A stretch of 36,119 nt of DNA from Natronohydrobacter sp. (GCA_020832555.1 JAFIEM010000029.1:1-36119); one strand, 5' to 3'. Counted from the first letter of the stretch, positions 8,282-16,690 are shown. Program-made: numbers and translations. Notes: a model not told the origin generated them from the sequence alone.

Positions 8282-8311
8282 GAAACGAAAAGAGGGCCGC
8301 GCTGGCCCTCT
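8282..8311 (-). terminator. Rho-independent terminator of the DUF2726 gene
   Basis: Read on the minus strand, AGAGGGCC and GGCCCTCT form a perfect 8-bp stem with a 5-nt loop, followed directly by TTTTCGTTT. It lies 35 bp after the DUF2726 stop and before the GST start, so the two minus-strand genes are separate units. Confidence 0.85.
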
Positions 8312-8345
8312 CTCATTTTCGCACAACTCAACGAAAAGTGCGCAA

Positions 8346-8933
8346 CTATGCCGCCAGAGAAAGTTTCAATCGCTGCGACACTTCCTGTGAGATCTTGGCA
8401 GTCTCCCAATCCGGCATTACTTCCAGAAGATCGACTCCGGCACGGCGAAGTGCCTCTTTCTTCACGGCATCACGAATGAAAATTGCGGGATCCTGATAAT
8501 GTCCACTCCCCTGAACTTCGATAGCAAGCGCAAGGTACCCAGCGCGATCAATGACCGCTATATCCAAACGTTTGCTATTGATGACCCCATAGGCTTTGCG
8601 CGCGGCAGCATCAGACGCCGGTCGACCGGTTCGCAGCACTTCGCCAAGTGAGGTTTGCGCCATGACGCGATAACCAGAATTATTGCGGGTAAGAACCTTT
8701 TCAACCGTCGCGAAAACACGAAACTCTGTCTTGTTCATCAGACTTTGGCGCTCGAACGGAATATCACCAAGTGCATCGGGCTGAGAAGTCTTGCGAACCG
8801 CTCCACTGTTGCGGGCAAGATCACGTAAATCGAGCTTGATATTCATAATCGCTAACAAGGCGATCAAGACCGCAAGACCAATCAATGCCATCGGATTGGA
8901 TAGCGCGTCGACCACAATTCTAAATATATCCAT
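8346..8933 (-). CDS. DUF2726 protein with N-terminal membrane anchor
   Basis: This 195-residue protein has one transmembrane helix at about residues 13-33 (MALIGLAVLIALLAIMNI) and a C-terminal DUF2726 domain (MNKTEFRVFATVEKVL, AQTSLGEVLR, INSKRLDIAVIDRAGYLALA, IEVQGSGHYQ, RDAVKKEALRRAGV). The D...(E)xQ arrangement in LDIAVID...IEVQG resembles the core of restriction-endonuclease-like folds, but nuclease activity is an inference. Base composition differs from the neighbours: three 60-base lines that I counted (8341, 8521, 8821) give about 48% G+C, against about 70% in a line of the adjacent CoxM-like gene. This suggests acquisition by transfer. It has its own terminator, so it is probably monocistronic. 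Confidence 0.8.
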   Translation of the reverse strand: MDIFRIVVDALSNPMALIGLAVLIALLAIMNIKLDLRDLARNSGAVRKTSQPDALGDIPFERQSLMNKTEFRVFATVEKVLTRNNSGYRVMAQTSLGEVLRTGRPASDAAARKAYGVINSKRLDIAVIDRAGYLALAIEVQGSGHYQDPAIFIRDAVKKEALRRAGVDLLEVMPDWETAKISQEVSQRLKLSLAA

Positions 8934-8994
8934 GACGAAAGCTGCCTCAGTTCACAACTCATGCGAGAGTTGCAGAGAAATGCGGCAGAAGATT

Positions 8995-9028
8995 GGCCCC
9001 ATCCGATCATTTTCGATCGGATGGGGCC
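8995..9028 (-). terminator. 14-bp-stem hairpin ending the molybdenum hydroxylase operon
   Basis: GGCCCCATCCGATC (8995-9008) and GATCGGATGGGGCC (9015-9028) are perfectly complementary around a 6-nt loop. The hairpin begins 8 bp past the medium-subunit stop codon on the minus strand. The downstream tail (AATCTTCTG) is not a real T-run, so termination may be partial, or the hairpin may protect the mRNA end. Confidence 0.7.
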
Positions 9029-9036
9029 GTTGCAGA

Positions 9037-9825
9037 TCACATGGTCGCGCGCACTGCGCGCTGCGTCATCACCCTGACCAGATGGGCGCGATACTCGGAC
9101 GTGCCGTGCAGGTCTGCGATCATCTCGTCTGCAGGATGCGACAACCGCCCGATAGCGTCCGCATCAAAGCTTGATGACAGCGCCGCTTCAGCCTCGGCCC
9201 AGCGGAACACACCGCCTTCGGATGCCCCTGTCACCGCCACGCGCACGCCAGAGGCGTATTTCGCGACGAACACGCCGGTCAGCGCAAAGCGCGAGGCCGG
9301 TTGCAGGAACTTCGCATAGGCCGCTTTCTCGGGGATCGGGAAGCGGACCGCAGTGATGATCTCGCCCTCTTCCAGTGCCGTGGTGAACATGCCCTGAAAG
9401 TAGTCATCGGCGGCGATTTCGCGCGCATTGGTCACGATGGTCGCGCCAGTGCCCAGAACAGCCGACGGGTAGCAGGCTGATGGGTCGTTATTGGCAAGGC
9501 TCCCGCCCAGCGTGCCGCGTGTACGCACAGCCGGATCACCGATCTGGCCTGCGAGTGCTGCAAGCGCGGGGAAGTGGCTTGCGGCATCGCGGGCGACCGT
9601 TGCATGGGTCGTCGCCGCCCCCACAACCAGCGACCCACCATCACGGGAAACACCGATCATCTCGGCAATCCCGGTCAGGCTGACCAGCACTTCCGGCGCA
9701 TTGAGCCGCGCCTTCATCGACGGGATCAGGGTCTGACCGCCCGACAGCGGCTGCGCTTCGCCATTGGCCAAAGCCGCCACGGCATCAGCCACACTAGAGG
9801 GTTTCACGAACTCGAAATTATGCAT
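9037..9825 (-). CDS. Form II CO dehydrogenase-like FAD-binding medium subunit
   Basis: This 262-residue FAD-binding subunit belongs to the xanthine oxidase family (CoxM/CutM type). It would pass electrons from the iron-sulfur subunit through FAD to an acceptor. The two flavin motifs are visible: SGGQTLIPSMKARL near residue 30 and TLGGSLANNDPSACYP near residue 105. The CO dehydrogenase flavoprotein C-terminal domain follows. It is the last gene of the xdhC-MoeA-small-large-medium operon, 14 bp after the large subunit. The order S-L-M is that of form II enzymes, whereas form I (true CO dehydrogenase) is M-S-L. A strong hairpin closes the operon directly after the stop. Confidence 0.88.
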   Translation of the reverse strand: MHNFEFVKPSSVADAVAALANGEAQPLSGGQTLIPSMKARLNAPEVLVSLTGIAEMIGVSRDGGSLVVGAATTHATVARDAASHFPALAALAGQIGDPAVRTRGTLGGSLANNDPSACYPSAVLGTGATIVTNAREIAADDYFQGMFTTALEEGEIITAVRFPIPEKAAYAKFLQPASRFALTGVFVAKYASGVRVAVTGASEGGVFRWAEAEAALSSSFDADAIGRLSHPADEMIADLHGTSEYRAHLVRVMTQRAVRATM

Positions 9826-9839
9826 GGGTTCTTCCTCCC

Positions 9840-12212
9840 TCAGCTGTTGATCGCCGCCCAGACGCGCGAGGGCGTCAGGGGCATGTCGATATGGGTGACA
9901 TGGGTATGGCCCGCGCGATGCAGTGCATCGATTGCCGCATTGACCACCGCAGGCGGCGAGCCGATAGCCCCTGCCTCGCCGCAGCCTTTCACGCCAAGCG
10001 GATTGTGCGTGCAGGGCGTGACGCAGCTATGATCCACGGTGAAGCCCCGCACATCATCGGCGCGCGGCATGGCGTAATCCATGAAGCTGCCCGACAGAAG
10101 CTGGCCATTCTCGTCATAGACGCAGTTTTCCAGGAGTGCCTGACCGATCCCTTGTGCAAGCCCGCCATGCACCTGGCCCTCGACAATCATCGGGTTGACG
10201 ATATTGCCGAAATCATCCGCCGCGATGAAGCGCAAAATGTCGATCTTGCCAGTCTCGGGGTCCAACTCAATCTCGCAGCCATAGGCGCCAGAGGGATAGG
10301 TGAAGTTGGACGGATCGTAGAACGCCGTTTCTTCCAACCCCGGTTCCAGATCTTCGAGCGGGTAGTTATGCGGCACATAGGCTGCCAGCGTCACGCCCGA
10401 CCAGTCCACGGATTTGTCCGTGCCTGCAACCGAGAATTTGCCGTCCTTCAGTTCGATATCTTCGGGAGCGGCCTCCAGCAGGTGGGCCGCGATCTTCTTG
10501 GCCTTGTCGATCACCTTGTTGGTGGCCTTGACGATGGCCGAGCCGCCCACTGCCAGCGAGCGCGAGCCATAGGTGCCCATGCCCATCGGCGTGTTGGACG
10601 TGTCGCCGTGATGTATCTCGATGCTGTTGGCATCAATCCCGATCATATCGGCCACAACCTGTGCAAAGGTGGTTTCATGCCCCTGCCCGTGGCTATGGCT
10701 GCCGGTATAGACGCTGATCGAACCTGTGGCATTGACCCGGATCGAAGCGGATTCGTAAAGACCCGCGCGCGCGCCGAGTTGCCCCACAAGGTTCGAGGGC
10801 GCAATGCCGCAGGCCTCAATATAATGCGCGATCCCAAACCCGCGCAGCTTGCCATTCTTCGCACTTTCCGCGCGCCGCGCTTCAAAACCCGCGTAATCGG
10901 CAAGCTCCAGCATCTTGTCCATCGTCGCATGGTAGTTCCCCGTGTCATAGACCACGGCAACCGGGGTCTGATACGGGAATTGGTCGGGCGCGATGAAGTT
11001 CTTGCGGCGCAACTCAATCGGGTCCACGCCCAGTTCGCGCGCAGCCTTGTCCACAAGACGCTCGATCTGGAAAGTAGCTTCGGGGCGACCAGCGCCGCGA
11101 TAGGCGTCCACGGGCACCGTGTTGGTGAACACGGCTTTCACATTCACATAGATCAGCGGGGTCTTGTAATTGCCGGCCATCAGCGTGCCATGCAGCCATG
11201 TCGGGATCGAGGGTGCGAAGGTCGAGAGGTAAGCCCCCATATTCGCATAGGTTTCCGTGCGCAGCGCGGTGAAATTGTGGTCCGCATCAAGCGCCAGTTC
11301 GATCTTCGTCTTGTGATCGCGCCCATGCGCGTCCGAGATGAAGGCCTCTGAGCGCGAAGAGGTCCATTTCACCGGACGCTTGAGAACCTTTGCCGCATAG
11401 GTCACGAAGGCTTCTTCGGCATAGTGGTAGATTTTCGAGCCGAAGCCGCCGCCCACATCCGGTGCCACGACGCGCAGCTTGTGTTCTGGGATGGACAGCA
11501 CGAAGGCGCCCATCAGAAGCCGGATCACATGTGGGTTCTGGCTGGTGGTGTAGAGCGTGTGGCTGTCGCCCCAGGGGTCGTAATCGCCGACAGCGACGCG
11601 CGGCTCCATCGGGTTCGCCACAAGGCGGTTATTGGTCAATTCAAGGCTGACCACATGCGCGGCACTCTCGAAAGCGGCGTTCACAGCGTCCTTGTTTTCC
11701 TCGACAAAACCCCAGTCATAGCAGAGGTTCGAGGTCAGATCGTCATGCACCTTGGGCGCGCCATCCGCCAGCGCGGCCTTCATGTCGATGACCGGCTCGA
11801 GTTCCTCGATATCGACCTCGATCGCCTCGGCGGCGTCTCTCGCCTGTTCATAGGTTTCAGCAACCACAGCGGCAATCGGGTCGCCCACATGGCGCACCTT
11901 GCCCTCGGCCAGGATCGGGTGCTTGGGTTCCTGCATGACCTGGCCGAAACGGTCGGTCACCTGCCAGCCACAAGGAATGCCGCCGGCGCTTGCAAAATCG
12001 GCAGAGGTAAAGACCTTGAGCACGCCGGGCATCGCCTCGGCGGCGCTGGTGTCGATGCTGGTGATCCGCCCATGCGCGACATCCGAGCGCAGGAAATGGA
12101 CATAGCTCTGTCCGCGCAGGTTGATATCATCCGTGTATTTGCCATTTCCGGTCAGAAACCGCACGTCCTCGCGCCGTTTGGTGCTGGCGCCAATGCCGTC
12201 ATCTTTGGGCAT
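9840..12212 (-). CDS. Form II CO dehydrogenase-like molybdopterin large subunit
   Basis: This 790-residue catalytic subunit of a xanthine dehydrogenase-type molybdenum hydroxylase would bind molybdopterin cytosine dinucleotide. The active-site loop reads AYRGAGR (about residues 370-376), the form II signature, not the AYRCSFR with catalytic Cys of form I CO dehydrogenase. The general-base Glu is in [10 protein letters not shown] (about residue 746). GGGFGSK and [11 protein letters not shown] are further cofactor-site motifs. The start at 12212 has a purine-rich GGGAGAGAG leader; 17 extra residues upstream to 12263 do not resemble the family. The substrate is unknown. Form II enzymes have been proposed to oxidise CO weakly or other N-heterocycles and aldehydes, so naming it CO dehydrogenase would be over-annotation. 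Confidence 0.9.
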   Translation of the reverse strand: MPKDDGIGASTKRREDVRFLTGNGKYTDDINLRGQSYVHFLRSDVAHGRITSIDTSAAEAMPGVLKVFTSADFASAGGIPCGWQVTDRFGQVMQEPKHPILAEGKVRHVGDPIAAVVAETYEQARDAAEAIEVDIEELEPVIDMKAALADGAPKVHDDLTSNLCYDWGFVEENKDAVNAAFESAAHVVSLELTNNRLVANPMEPRVAVGDYDPWGDSHTLYTTSQNPHVIRLLMGAFVLSIPEHKLRVVAPDVGGGFGSKIYHYAEEAFVTYAAKVLKRPVKWTSSRSEAFISDAHGRDHKTKIELALDADHNFTALRTETYANMGAYLSTFAPSIPTWLHGTLMAGNYKTPLIYVNVKAVFTNTVPVDAYRGAGRPEATFQIERLVDKAARELGVDPIELRRKNFIAPDQFPYQTPVAVVYDTGNYHATMDKMLELADYAGFEARRAESAKNGKLRGFGIAHYIEACGIAPSNLVGQLGARAGLYESASIRVNATGSISVYTGSHSHGQGHETTFAQVVADMIGIDANSIEIHHGDTSNTPMGMGTYGSRSLAVGGSAIVKATNKVIDKAKKIAAHLLEAAPEDIELKDGKFSVAGTDKSVDWSGVTLAAYVPHNYPLEDLEPGLEETAFYDPSNFTYPSGAYGCEIELDPETGKIDILRFIAADDFGNIVNPMIVEGQVHGGLAQGIGQALLENCVYDENGQLLSGSFMDYAMPRADDVRGFTVDHSCVTPCTHNPLGVKGCGEAGAIGSPPAVVNAAIDALHRAGHTHVTHIDMPLTPSRVWAAINS

Positions 12213-12277
12213 CTCTCTCTCCCTGAAAAACGTCTGATCTTGGGTAGGGTGCGTGCTCAGCACGCACCTTACGGCGC

Positions 12278-12763
12278 TTATTCCGCAGCGAGGGCTCCGG
12301 CATCCTGCCCGGACGCCGCCATCACCGCGCGCACGATGTTCTGATACCCGGTGCAGCGGCAGATATTGCCCTCAAGGTAGTGCCGGACTTCTTCTTCCGT
12401 GGGCTTGGGATTCTCGGCCAGAAGGGCTGCCGTGGACATCACCATGCCCGGTGTGCAGAAACCGCATTGCAGCCCGTGATAGTCTTGAAACGCCTGCTGG
12501 ATCGTACCCAAGCTGCCATCCGGGTTGGCCATGCCCTCGACGGTCGTGACCTCTGCCCCGTCCAGATCGGCCGCAAAGGCCGTGCAGGATTTCACCGGCT
12601 GGCCATCGACCAGCACCACGCAGGCCCCGCACTGGCTGGTATCGCAGCCGACATGCGTGCCCGTCAGCCCCAACCCTTCGCGCAGATAGCTCGACAGCAG
12701 CGTGCGTCCCTCGGCCTCGGCGCTTACGGCGCGGCCATTCACTGTCATAGTCACTTTTGTCAT
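12278..12763 (-). CDS. Form II CO dehydrogenase-like [2Fe-2S] small subunit
   Basis: This 161-residue iron-sulfur subunit has two cluster domains. The N-terminal plant-ferredoxin-like cluster uses CDTSQCGAC plus the Cys in VKSCTAF. The C-terminal helical cluster uses CGFCTPG and ICRCTGY. All eight cysteines are present, so it should be functional. ATG at 12763 has GGAGG 5 nt upstream; an in-frame TTG immediately before it is less likely. It lies 71 bp after the MoeA-like gene and 65 bp before the large subunit. The 71-bp gap is locally AT-rich, so a secondary promoter for the structural genes is possible but unproven. Confidence 0.93.
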   Translation of the reverse strand: MTKVTMTVNGRAVSAEAEGRTLLSSYLREGLGLTGTHVGCDTSQCGACVVLVDGQPVKSCTAFAADLDGAEVTTVEGMANPDGSLGTIQQAFQDYHGLQCGFCTPGMVMSTAALLAENPKPTEEEVRHYLEGNICRCTGYQNIVRAVMAASGQDAGALAAE

Positions 12764-12834
12764 CAAGTCCTCCCTAGACCTAAATTTGGTTCATCTAACC
12801 ACGGTTTCCCGCCCGCGCCTATGCGACCTTGGGC

Positions 12835-13860
12835 TTAGTCACCCTGCTTTTGCGTAGCATCCTCCTCGCCCTGTCTGCGCGGTCTCGGGCGGGTGGGAAT
12901 CTCTTTCAGCAAGCCCCCCACGCCCATCGCCATGATATCGGCGGGCGTGACCTCCAGCCCGCAGATCACCCGTTCCAGCACCCAATCCGCCCCATTGAGT
13001 GCAGGGCTTTTCGCGCATCCCGGCAGGCCAATCACCGGGCGCGTTCCAAGCTGGCCCAGAAACAGCAGATTGCCCGGGTCGACCGGCATACCGAAATGCG
13101 TGACCGTTCCGCCCGCCTGTCGCAGCGCCTGCGGCGCCGTATCGAAAGAATCGGATGTCGCCGATCCGGTCAGGATCAGGATCAGATCGCCCTTGGCCGC
13201 GCACAAGGCCTCGGCCAGGGGCGCAATCTGATGCGGCACGACGCAGAGCGGGTCGAGTGCCACGCCCAGCCGTTCCAGCCGTGCCGCCGTGACAGCATGC
13301 CCCTTGGCCCCATCCGCGCGCGCCTCGACATGGGTCTGGATCAGGCTGGCATGGCGCAGGACCGGGGGCAGGAGTTGCAAAGTGCTCGCCCCGGCCAGGC
13401 AGGCCGCTTGCAGCGCCTGCCTTGCAACGCCATAGGTGATGATCTTGACCGTCGCCACCATCGCGCCCGGATCGACGCGTATCAGATCGGGCAGTGTTGC
13501 GACCGTGATCGCCGGATCGACACTGTTCACGGCATGAATCCGCGCCGCCTGCAACCGCACCAGTCCCGGACCGGCGGCCACGATATTGACCCGTCCGGTG
13601 CCGACAGGTTTCAGCAACAGACCAGCGGCCTCTGGCTCCGGCACCAAGGCGCGGGCAAGGGCGATTGCCGCGTCATCCTCATGCACGTCATCAGCGTCCA
13701 GCCGCGCGAGGGTGAGGGTCACATGCCCTGCCGCAGCCAGCGCGGCGACATCTGCGGCGCAAAGCACCCGGCCCTTGCGCAGACGCCCGCCTGCAATCGC
13801 GACCGAATGCGCCAGGATCGCCCCTTCAGCCTGCGTGATCGGGCAAGGACCGAACCTCAC
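12835..13860 (-). CDS. MoeA/MogA-like molybdopterin-binding protein
   Basis: This 341-residue protein has a C-terminal MoCF-type molybdopterin-binding domain. LILTGSATSDSFDTAPQAL near residue 230 corresponds to the GxxSxxxxD loop, and GMPVDPGN plus GLPGCAKSP correspond to the PGxP-type loops of MoeA. It probably helps make or insert the molybdenum cofactor for the hydroxylase encoded downstream. Relatives are often fused to a MobA-like nucleotidyltransferase domain; none is present here, so cytidylation would need another protein. The start is a GTG that overlaps the TGA of the xdhC-like gene in GTGA, a translational coupling arrangement. Confidence 0.8.
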   Translation of the reverse strand: MRFGPCPITQAEGAILAHSVAIAGGRLRKGRVLCAADVAALAAAGHVTLTLARLDADDVHEDDAAIALARALVPEPEAAGLLLKPVGTGRVNIVAAGPGLVRLQAARIHAVNSVDPAITVATLPDLIRVDPGAMVATVKIITYGVARQALQAACLAGASTLQLLPPVLRHASLIQTHVEARADGAKGHAVTAARLERLGVALDPLCVVPHQIAPLAEALCAAKGDLILILTGSATSDSFDTAPQALRQAGGTVTHFGMPVDPGNLLFLGQLGTRPVIGLPGCAKSPALNGADWVLERVICGLEVTPADIMAMGVGGLLKEIPTRPRPRRQGEEDATQKQGD

Positions 13861-14843
13861 CGCGCCCCCCGCAGCGCCAGTGTGATCTGCGCGAGAGTGG
13901 CAAGGGCGATTTCGGCGGGTGTACGCGCACCAAGGTTCAGACCGACCGGGGCATTTATCCGCGCAAGCTGCTCCTCACGCAGACCGGCTGCGCGCAGGCG
14001 CTCCAGCCGTTTGGCATGGGTGCGGGTCGAGCCGAGACAGCCGAGATAGAACACATCAGAGCGCAGCGCCGCGATGATTGCGGGATCATCGAGTTTCGAA
14101 TCATGCGTCAGCGTCACGACCGCCGTGCGGGCATCAAGGCCAAGCGCGTCGAGCGCCTCATCCGGCCAGTCATGCAGAATCGTCTCATCCGGAAAGCGCG
14201 CGGGAGAGGCAAAAGCCTCGCGCGGATCAACCAGCGTGGGCGCGTAGCCCGCCAGCCGCGCCATCGGCAGAAGCGCCTGCGCGATATGCACCCCGCCCAC
14301 CACGACAAGCCGCAACGGCGGGTTGTGCAGCGTGATCATCCGCCCCGCGTCATCCCGCCCGGACTGGTCCGCGCGGAAACGTGCGTCCAGGCCGGGCGCA
14401 TCCGGGGTCACGAGCGCGCGCTCCCAGCTTGTCAGATCCGTCACGCAGGCGACGGGTTGACGCGCGCTACGCGCCGCGACAAGCGCGCGCAGCAGTTCGG
14501 GGTTCAGCGCATCGGGCGCATCGCCGATTGGCTCGACCAGCACCTCGATCCGGCCACCACAGGCAAGACCCACCTCGAACGCAGTTTCATCCGCGACACC
14601 GAAATCGAGCAGACGCGGGCGGCCATCGGCCAGCGCCTCCAGCGCCTCGGCCACGACAGCGCCCTCGACACAGCCACCCGAGACCGAGCCCATGATCTCA
14701 CCTGCGCCGGAAATAGCCAGCTGGCTGCCCGCCTGACGCGGTGCCGAACCCCATGTGGCCACGACCGTTGCGAGCGCCGCGCCCTGCCCGCGCGCGTGCC
14801 AGTCCAGCGCGGTTTCGGGAATCTGGTCGAATCGCAGATCCAT
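13857..14843 (-). CDS. XdhC/CoxF family Mo-cofactor sulfuration and insertion protein
   Basis: This 328-residue protein of the XdhC/CoxI family has an N-terminal XdhC domain with GSAPRQAGSQLAIS and the hallmark GSVSGGCVEG. Its C-terminal Rossmann-type domain has LRLVVVGGVHIAQALLPMA, the LTHDSKLDDPAI loop, FYLGCLGSTRTHAKR and NLGARTPAEIALATLAQI. Family members bind the molybdenum cofactor, protect its sulfurated form and hand it to the apo-hydroxylase. It is first in the five-gene operon, with its stop overlapping the MoeA-like start. ATG 14843 follows GAGG by about 8 nt; upstream codons to 14876 lack a ribosome binding site. Confidence 0.9.
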   Translation of the reverse strand: MDLRFDQIPETALDWHARGQGAALATVVATWGSAPRQAGSQLAISGAGEIMGSVSGGCVEGAVVAEALEALADGRPRLLDFGVADETAFEVGLACGGRIEVLVEPIGDAPDALNPELLRALVAARSARQPVACVTDLTSWERALVTPDAPGLDARFRADQSGRDDAGRMITLHNPPLRLVVVGGVHIAQALLPMARLAGYAPTLVDPREAFASPARFPDETILHDWPDEALDALGLDARTAVVTLTHDSKLDDPAIIAALRSDVFYLGCLGSTRTHAKRLERLRAAGLREEQLARINAPVGLNLGARTPAEIALATLAQITLALRGAR

Positions 14844-14936
14844 CAAGGCACCTCTGCACACAGTTGGGACAGTCACGCGCCGAGCATGGCACCTCGTCTT
14901 CAGCTTGGCAAATACGACCTTCGGCGCAGGCTGCGC

Positions 14937-15119
14937 TCAGGACAACCCGGCCTGTCGCGGCAAGCACGGGGGGGATACAGGGCGCACCAGACAGGGCCAG
15001 CGCGCCGACTGTGCCTGTTTCATTGCACTCAGCGACATCAGAGCCAGCACGCGGATCGCCCGGTCATGGTCGTCGGTTGCGGGCTCTTCGATGCGAGCCT
15101 CGCAGGCCGTGTCACGCAT
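14937..15119 (-). CDS. Possible 60-residue hypothetical protein
   Basis: An ATG at 15119 has an excellent Shine-Dalgarno (GGAGG with 7-nt spacing) and opens a 60-codon frame with mostly G/C third positions. The product starts MRDTACEARIEEPATDDHDR, is hydrophilic and acidic at first, has a short hydrophobic stretch (VLALMSLSAM) and ends with a Pro/Cys-rich tail. I recognise no family. It stands 93 bp ahead of the xdhC-like gene on the same strand, so it may be the operon's first gene or a leader ORF. The rest of the 14844-15256 gap holds nothing else I can support. Confidence 0.4.
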   Translation of the reverse strand: MRDTACEARIEEPATDDHDRAIRVLALMSLSAMKQAQSARWPCLVRPVSPPCLPRQAGLS

Positions 15120-15256
15120 CTCAGCTCCTCCCTGACCAGCTCGGTTGCGTATCACCTGTCCGGGGAAGTGTAGCGCAACTCCTCCCGCTTCGCCAAGAGG
15201 CAAGCCGCGTCACAGCCCCTCTCGACATGATCGCGAAACCGGGCAAGAGTGCAGGC

Positions 15257-16066
15257 ATGTTCCGCCCTGCCCTGCATCCCCTGCTTGCCCATCCCGGTGC
15301 CATCGCCATCGCCCATCGCGGTGGCGGGCTGGAAGGCGAGGAAAACACCCTGCCCGCGTTTGACCATGCGGTTGAACTGGGATTCAGCCATGTGGAACTG
15401 GATGTACATGCCACGCGCGACGGGGTTGTGGTGATTCATCACGATCCGGATTTGACCCGCCTCTGCGCAGATCCCCGGCGGATTGCGGATCTCGACTGGT
15501 GCGATCTGCAGCAGGTGCGGACCAGGGGCGGGGCAGAGATCCCGCGCCTGCAGGATTTGCTGGAACGGCATCCTGCGCTGCATGTCACCATCGAGGCAAA
15601 ATCCGATTCTGTCATTGCCCCGTTGTGCGACCTGATCACGCGCATGGGCGTGATGGCGCGCATAAGCATCGGCGCCTTCGCCCCCGCGCGAACGGCGCAG
15701 GCGCGGCGGATCCTTGGGCCGGGTCTGCTCTGGTCGCCCGCGCATGGGCAGGTCGCGCGGCTGTTCGGGCGCGGCTGGGGGCTGCCCCTGCGCCTGCAGG
15801 ATTTCGGCGTGGTGCAGATCCCGGCCCATTGGAAAGGGATTGCGGTTGTCACGCCGCGCTTCCTGCGCGCCGCGCATGCCGCAGGCGTCAAGGTGCAGGT
15901 CTGGACCGTGAATGAAGAGGCCGAGATGCACCGGCTGCTCGATCTGGGGGTCGACGGGTTGATGACCGACCGGCCCGGCCTGCTGCGCGAGGTGCTGGAG
16001 GCACGGGGTCAATGGCCCTCAGCCTCCCAGCACCAGCACCATGATCGCGGCGTAGAACAGGAATGA
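15257..16066 (+). CDS. Glycerophosphodiester phosphodiesterase
   Basis: This 269-residue GDPD-family enzyme hydrolyses glycerophosphodiesters to glycerol-3-phosphate and an alcohol. The TIM-barrel signature residues are present: AHRGGG (His20/Arg21), the ENTLPAFDHA motif, VELDVHATRDG with metal-binding Glu and Asp, and HHD (about residues 61-63). VQVWTVNEEAEMHRLLDLG and GLMTDRPGLL form the typical end. There is no signal peptide, so it is likely cytosolic (UgpQ-like). ATG 15257 is chosen for homology; another in-frame ATG lies 10 codons earlier and neither has a strong ribosome binding site. The last 16 residues are not part of the fold and overlap the 3' end of the convergent hemolysin-III gene by 48 bp. 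Confidence 0.87.
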   Translation: MFRPALHPLLAHPGAIAIAHRGGGLEGEENTLPAFDHAVELGFSHVELDVHATRDGVVVIHHDPDLTRLCADPRRIADLDWCDLQQVRTRGGAEIPRLQDLLERHPALHVTIEAKSDSVIAPLCDLITRMGVMARISIGAFAPARTAQARRILGPGLLWSPAHGQVARLFGRGWGLPLRLQDFGVVQIPAHWKGIAVVTPRFLRAAHAAGVKVQVWTVNEEAEMHRLLDLGVDGLMTDRPGLLREVLEARGQWPSASQHQHHDRGVEQE

Positions 16067-16690
16067 CGCGACCAGCACGAACACATGCCATATTGCGAAG
16101 TGATAGGGCAGCGCCTGCCACAGATAGAAGACCACGCCGATCGTGTAGACCAGCCCGCCCGCCAGCATCAGCCCCACGATCACCGGCGACAGGCTTTGCG
16201 CCAGATCGGGCAGGATCACCAGACCGACCCAGCCCATCCCCAGATAGAGCGCAATCGCCAGCACCTTGAAGCGCGCGGGCGAGATCAGTTTCAGCACCAC
16301 CCCGCAGGCCGCAGCGCCCCAAAGCCCCGCAAGAAGCCAAAGCCCCTGCCCGGTGATCAGCGTGAAGGGCGTGTAGGTGCCCGCGATCTTGAGATAGATC
16401 GCCGCATGGTCAAGCCGTTGAAACAGCCATGCGAGCGCCGGACGCAGGCCTAGATTGAACAGCGCCGAAGCTCCGATCATCGCGGCAAATGTCGCGCCAT
16501 AGACACTGGCAGCAAGGACAAGCTGGCCCGTGCCATCGGTGAAGGACCGCATCAGCGCGGCTCCGATCAGCAACGGAACGGCAAGCGTGACGCTGGCCAG
16601 TCCAAAATAGTGGATGGCCGCGTCCAGCCGCTGCTCGGCGGCGCTGTAAGTCTTGGTCGGGCCTTGCTCATGGGTTTGCGCGCGGGTCAT
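16019..16690 (-). CDS. Hemolysin III / PAQR family membrane protein
   Basis: This 223-residue seven-helix membrane protein of the HlyIII/PAQR family carries the central signature LDHAAIYLKIAGTYTPF near residue 95 and a final HFAIWHVFVLV segment. In animal relatives (adiponectin receptors) a Ser/His and two later His bind zinc for a hydrolase activity. Here the Ser-x3-His position reads SALFN, so the expected first His appears to be Asn, while both His of the final segment remain. Metal binding is therefore uncertain. Despite the family name, a cytolytic role is not implied. The gene converges on and overlaps the GDPD gene by 48 bp, and is divergent from rnd with 150 bp between. Confidence 0.85.
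   Translation of the reverse strand: MTRAQTHEQGPTKTYSAAEQRLDAAIHYFGLASVTLAVPLLIGAALMRSFTDGTGQLVLAASVYGATFAAMIGASALFNLGLRPALAWLFQRLDHAAIYLKIAGTYTPFTLITGQGLWLLAGLWGAAACGVVLKLISPARFKVLAIALYLGMGWVGLVILPDLAQSLSPVIVGLMLAGGLVYTIGVVFYLWQALPYHFAIWHVFVLVASFLFYAAIMVLVLGG

Noticed and set aside
8219..8326. N-terminal extension of the GST reading frame to 8326
   Set aside because: The extension runs through the DUF2726 terminator, lacks a ribosome binding site, and precedes a well-formed GGAGG-ATG start at 8218.
9891..11351. 486-residue open frame opposite the molybdenum hydroxylase large subunit
   Set aside because: It is antisense to a gene with clear motifs and is His/Arg-rich, as expected for the shadow of a GC-rich gene. 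It has no family motif.
9840..12212. True (form I) aerobic CO dehydrogenase
   Set aside because: The active-site loop is AYRGAGR, not AYRCSFR, and the gene order is S-L-M; both indicate form II.
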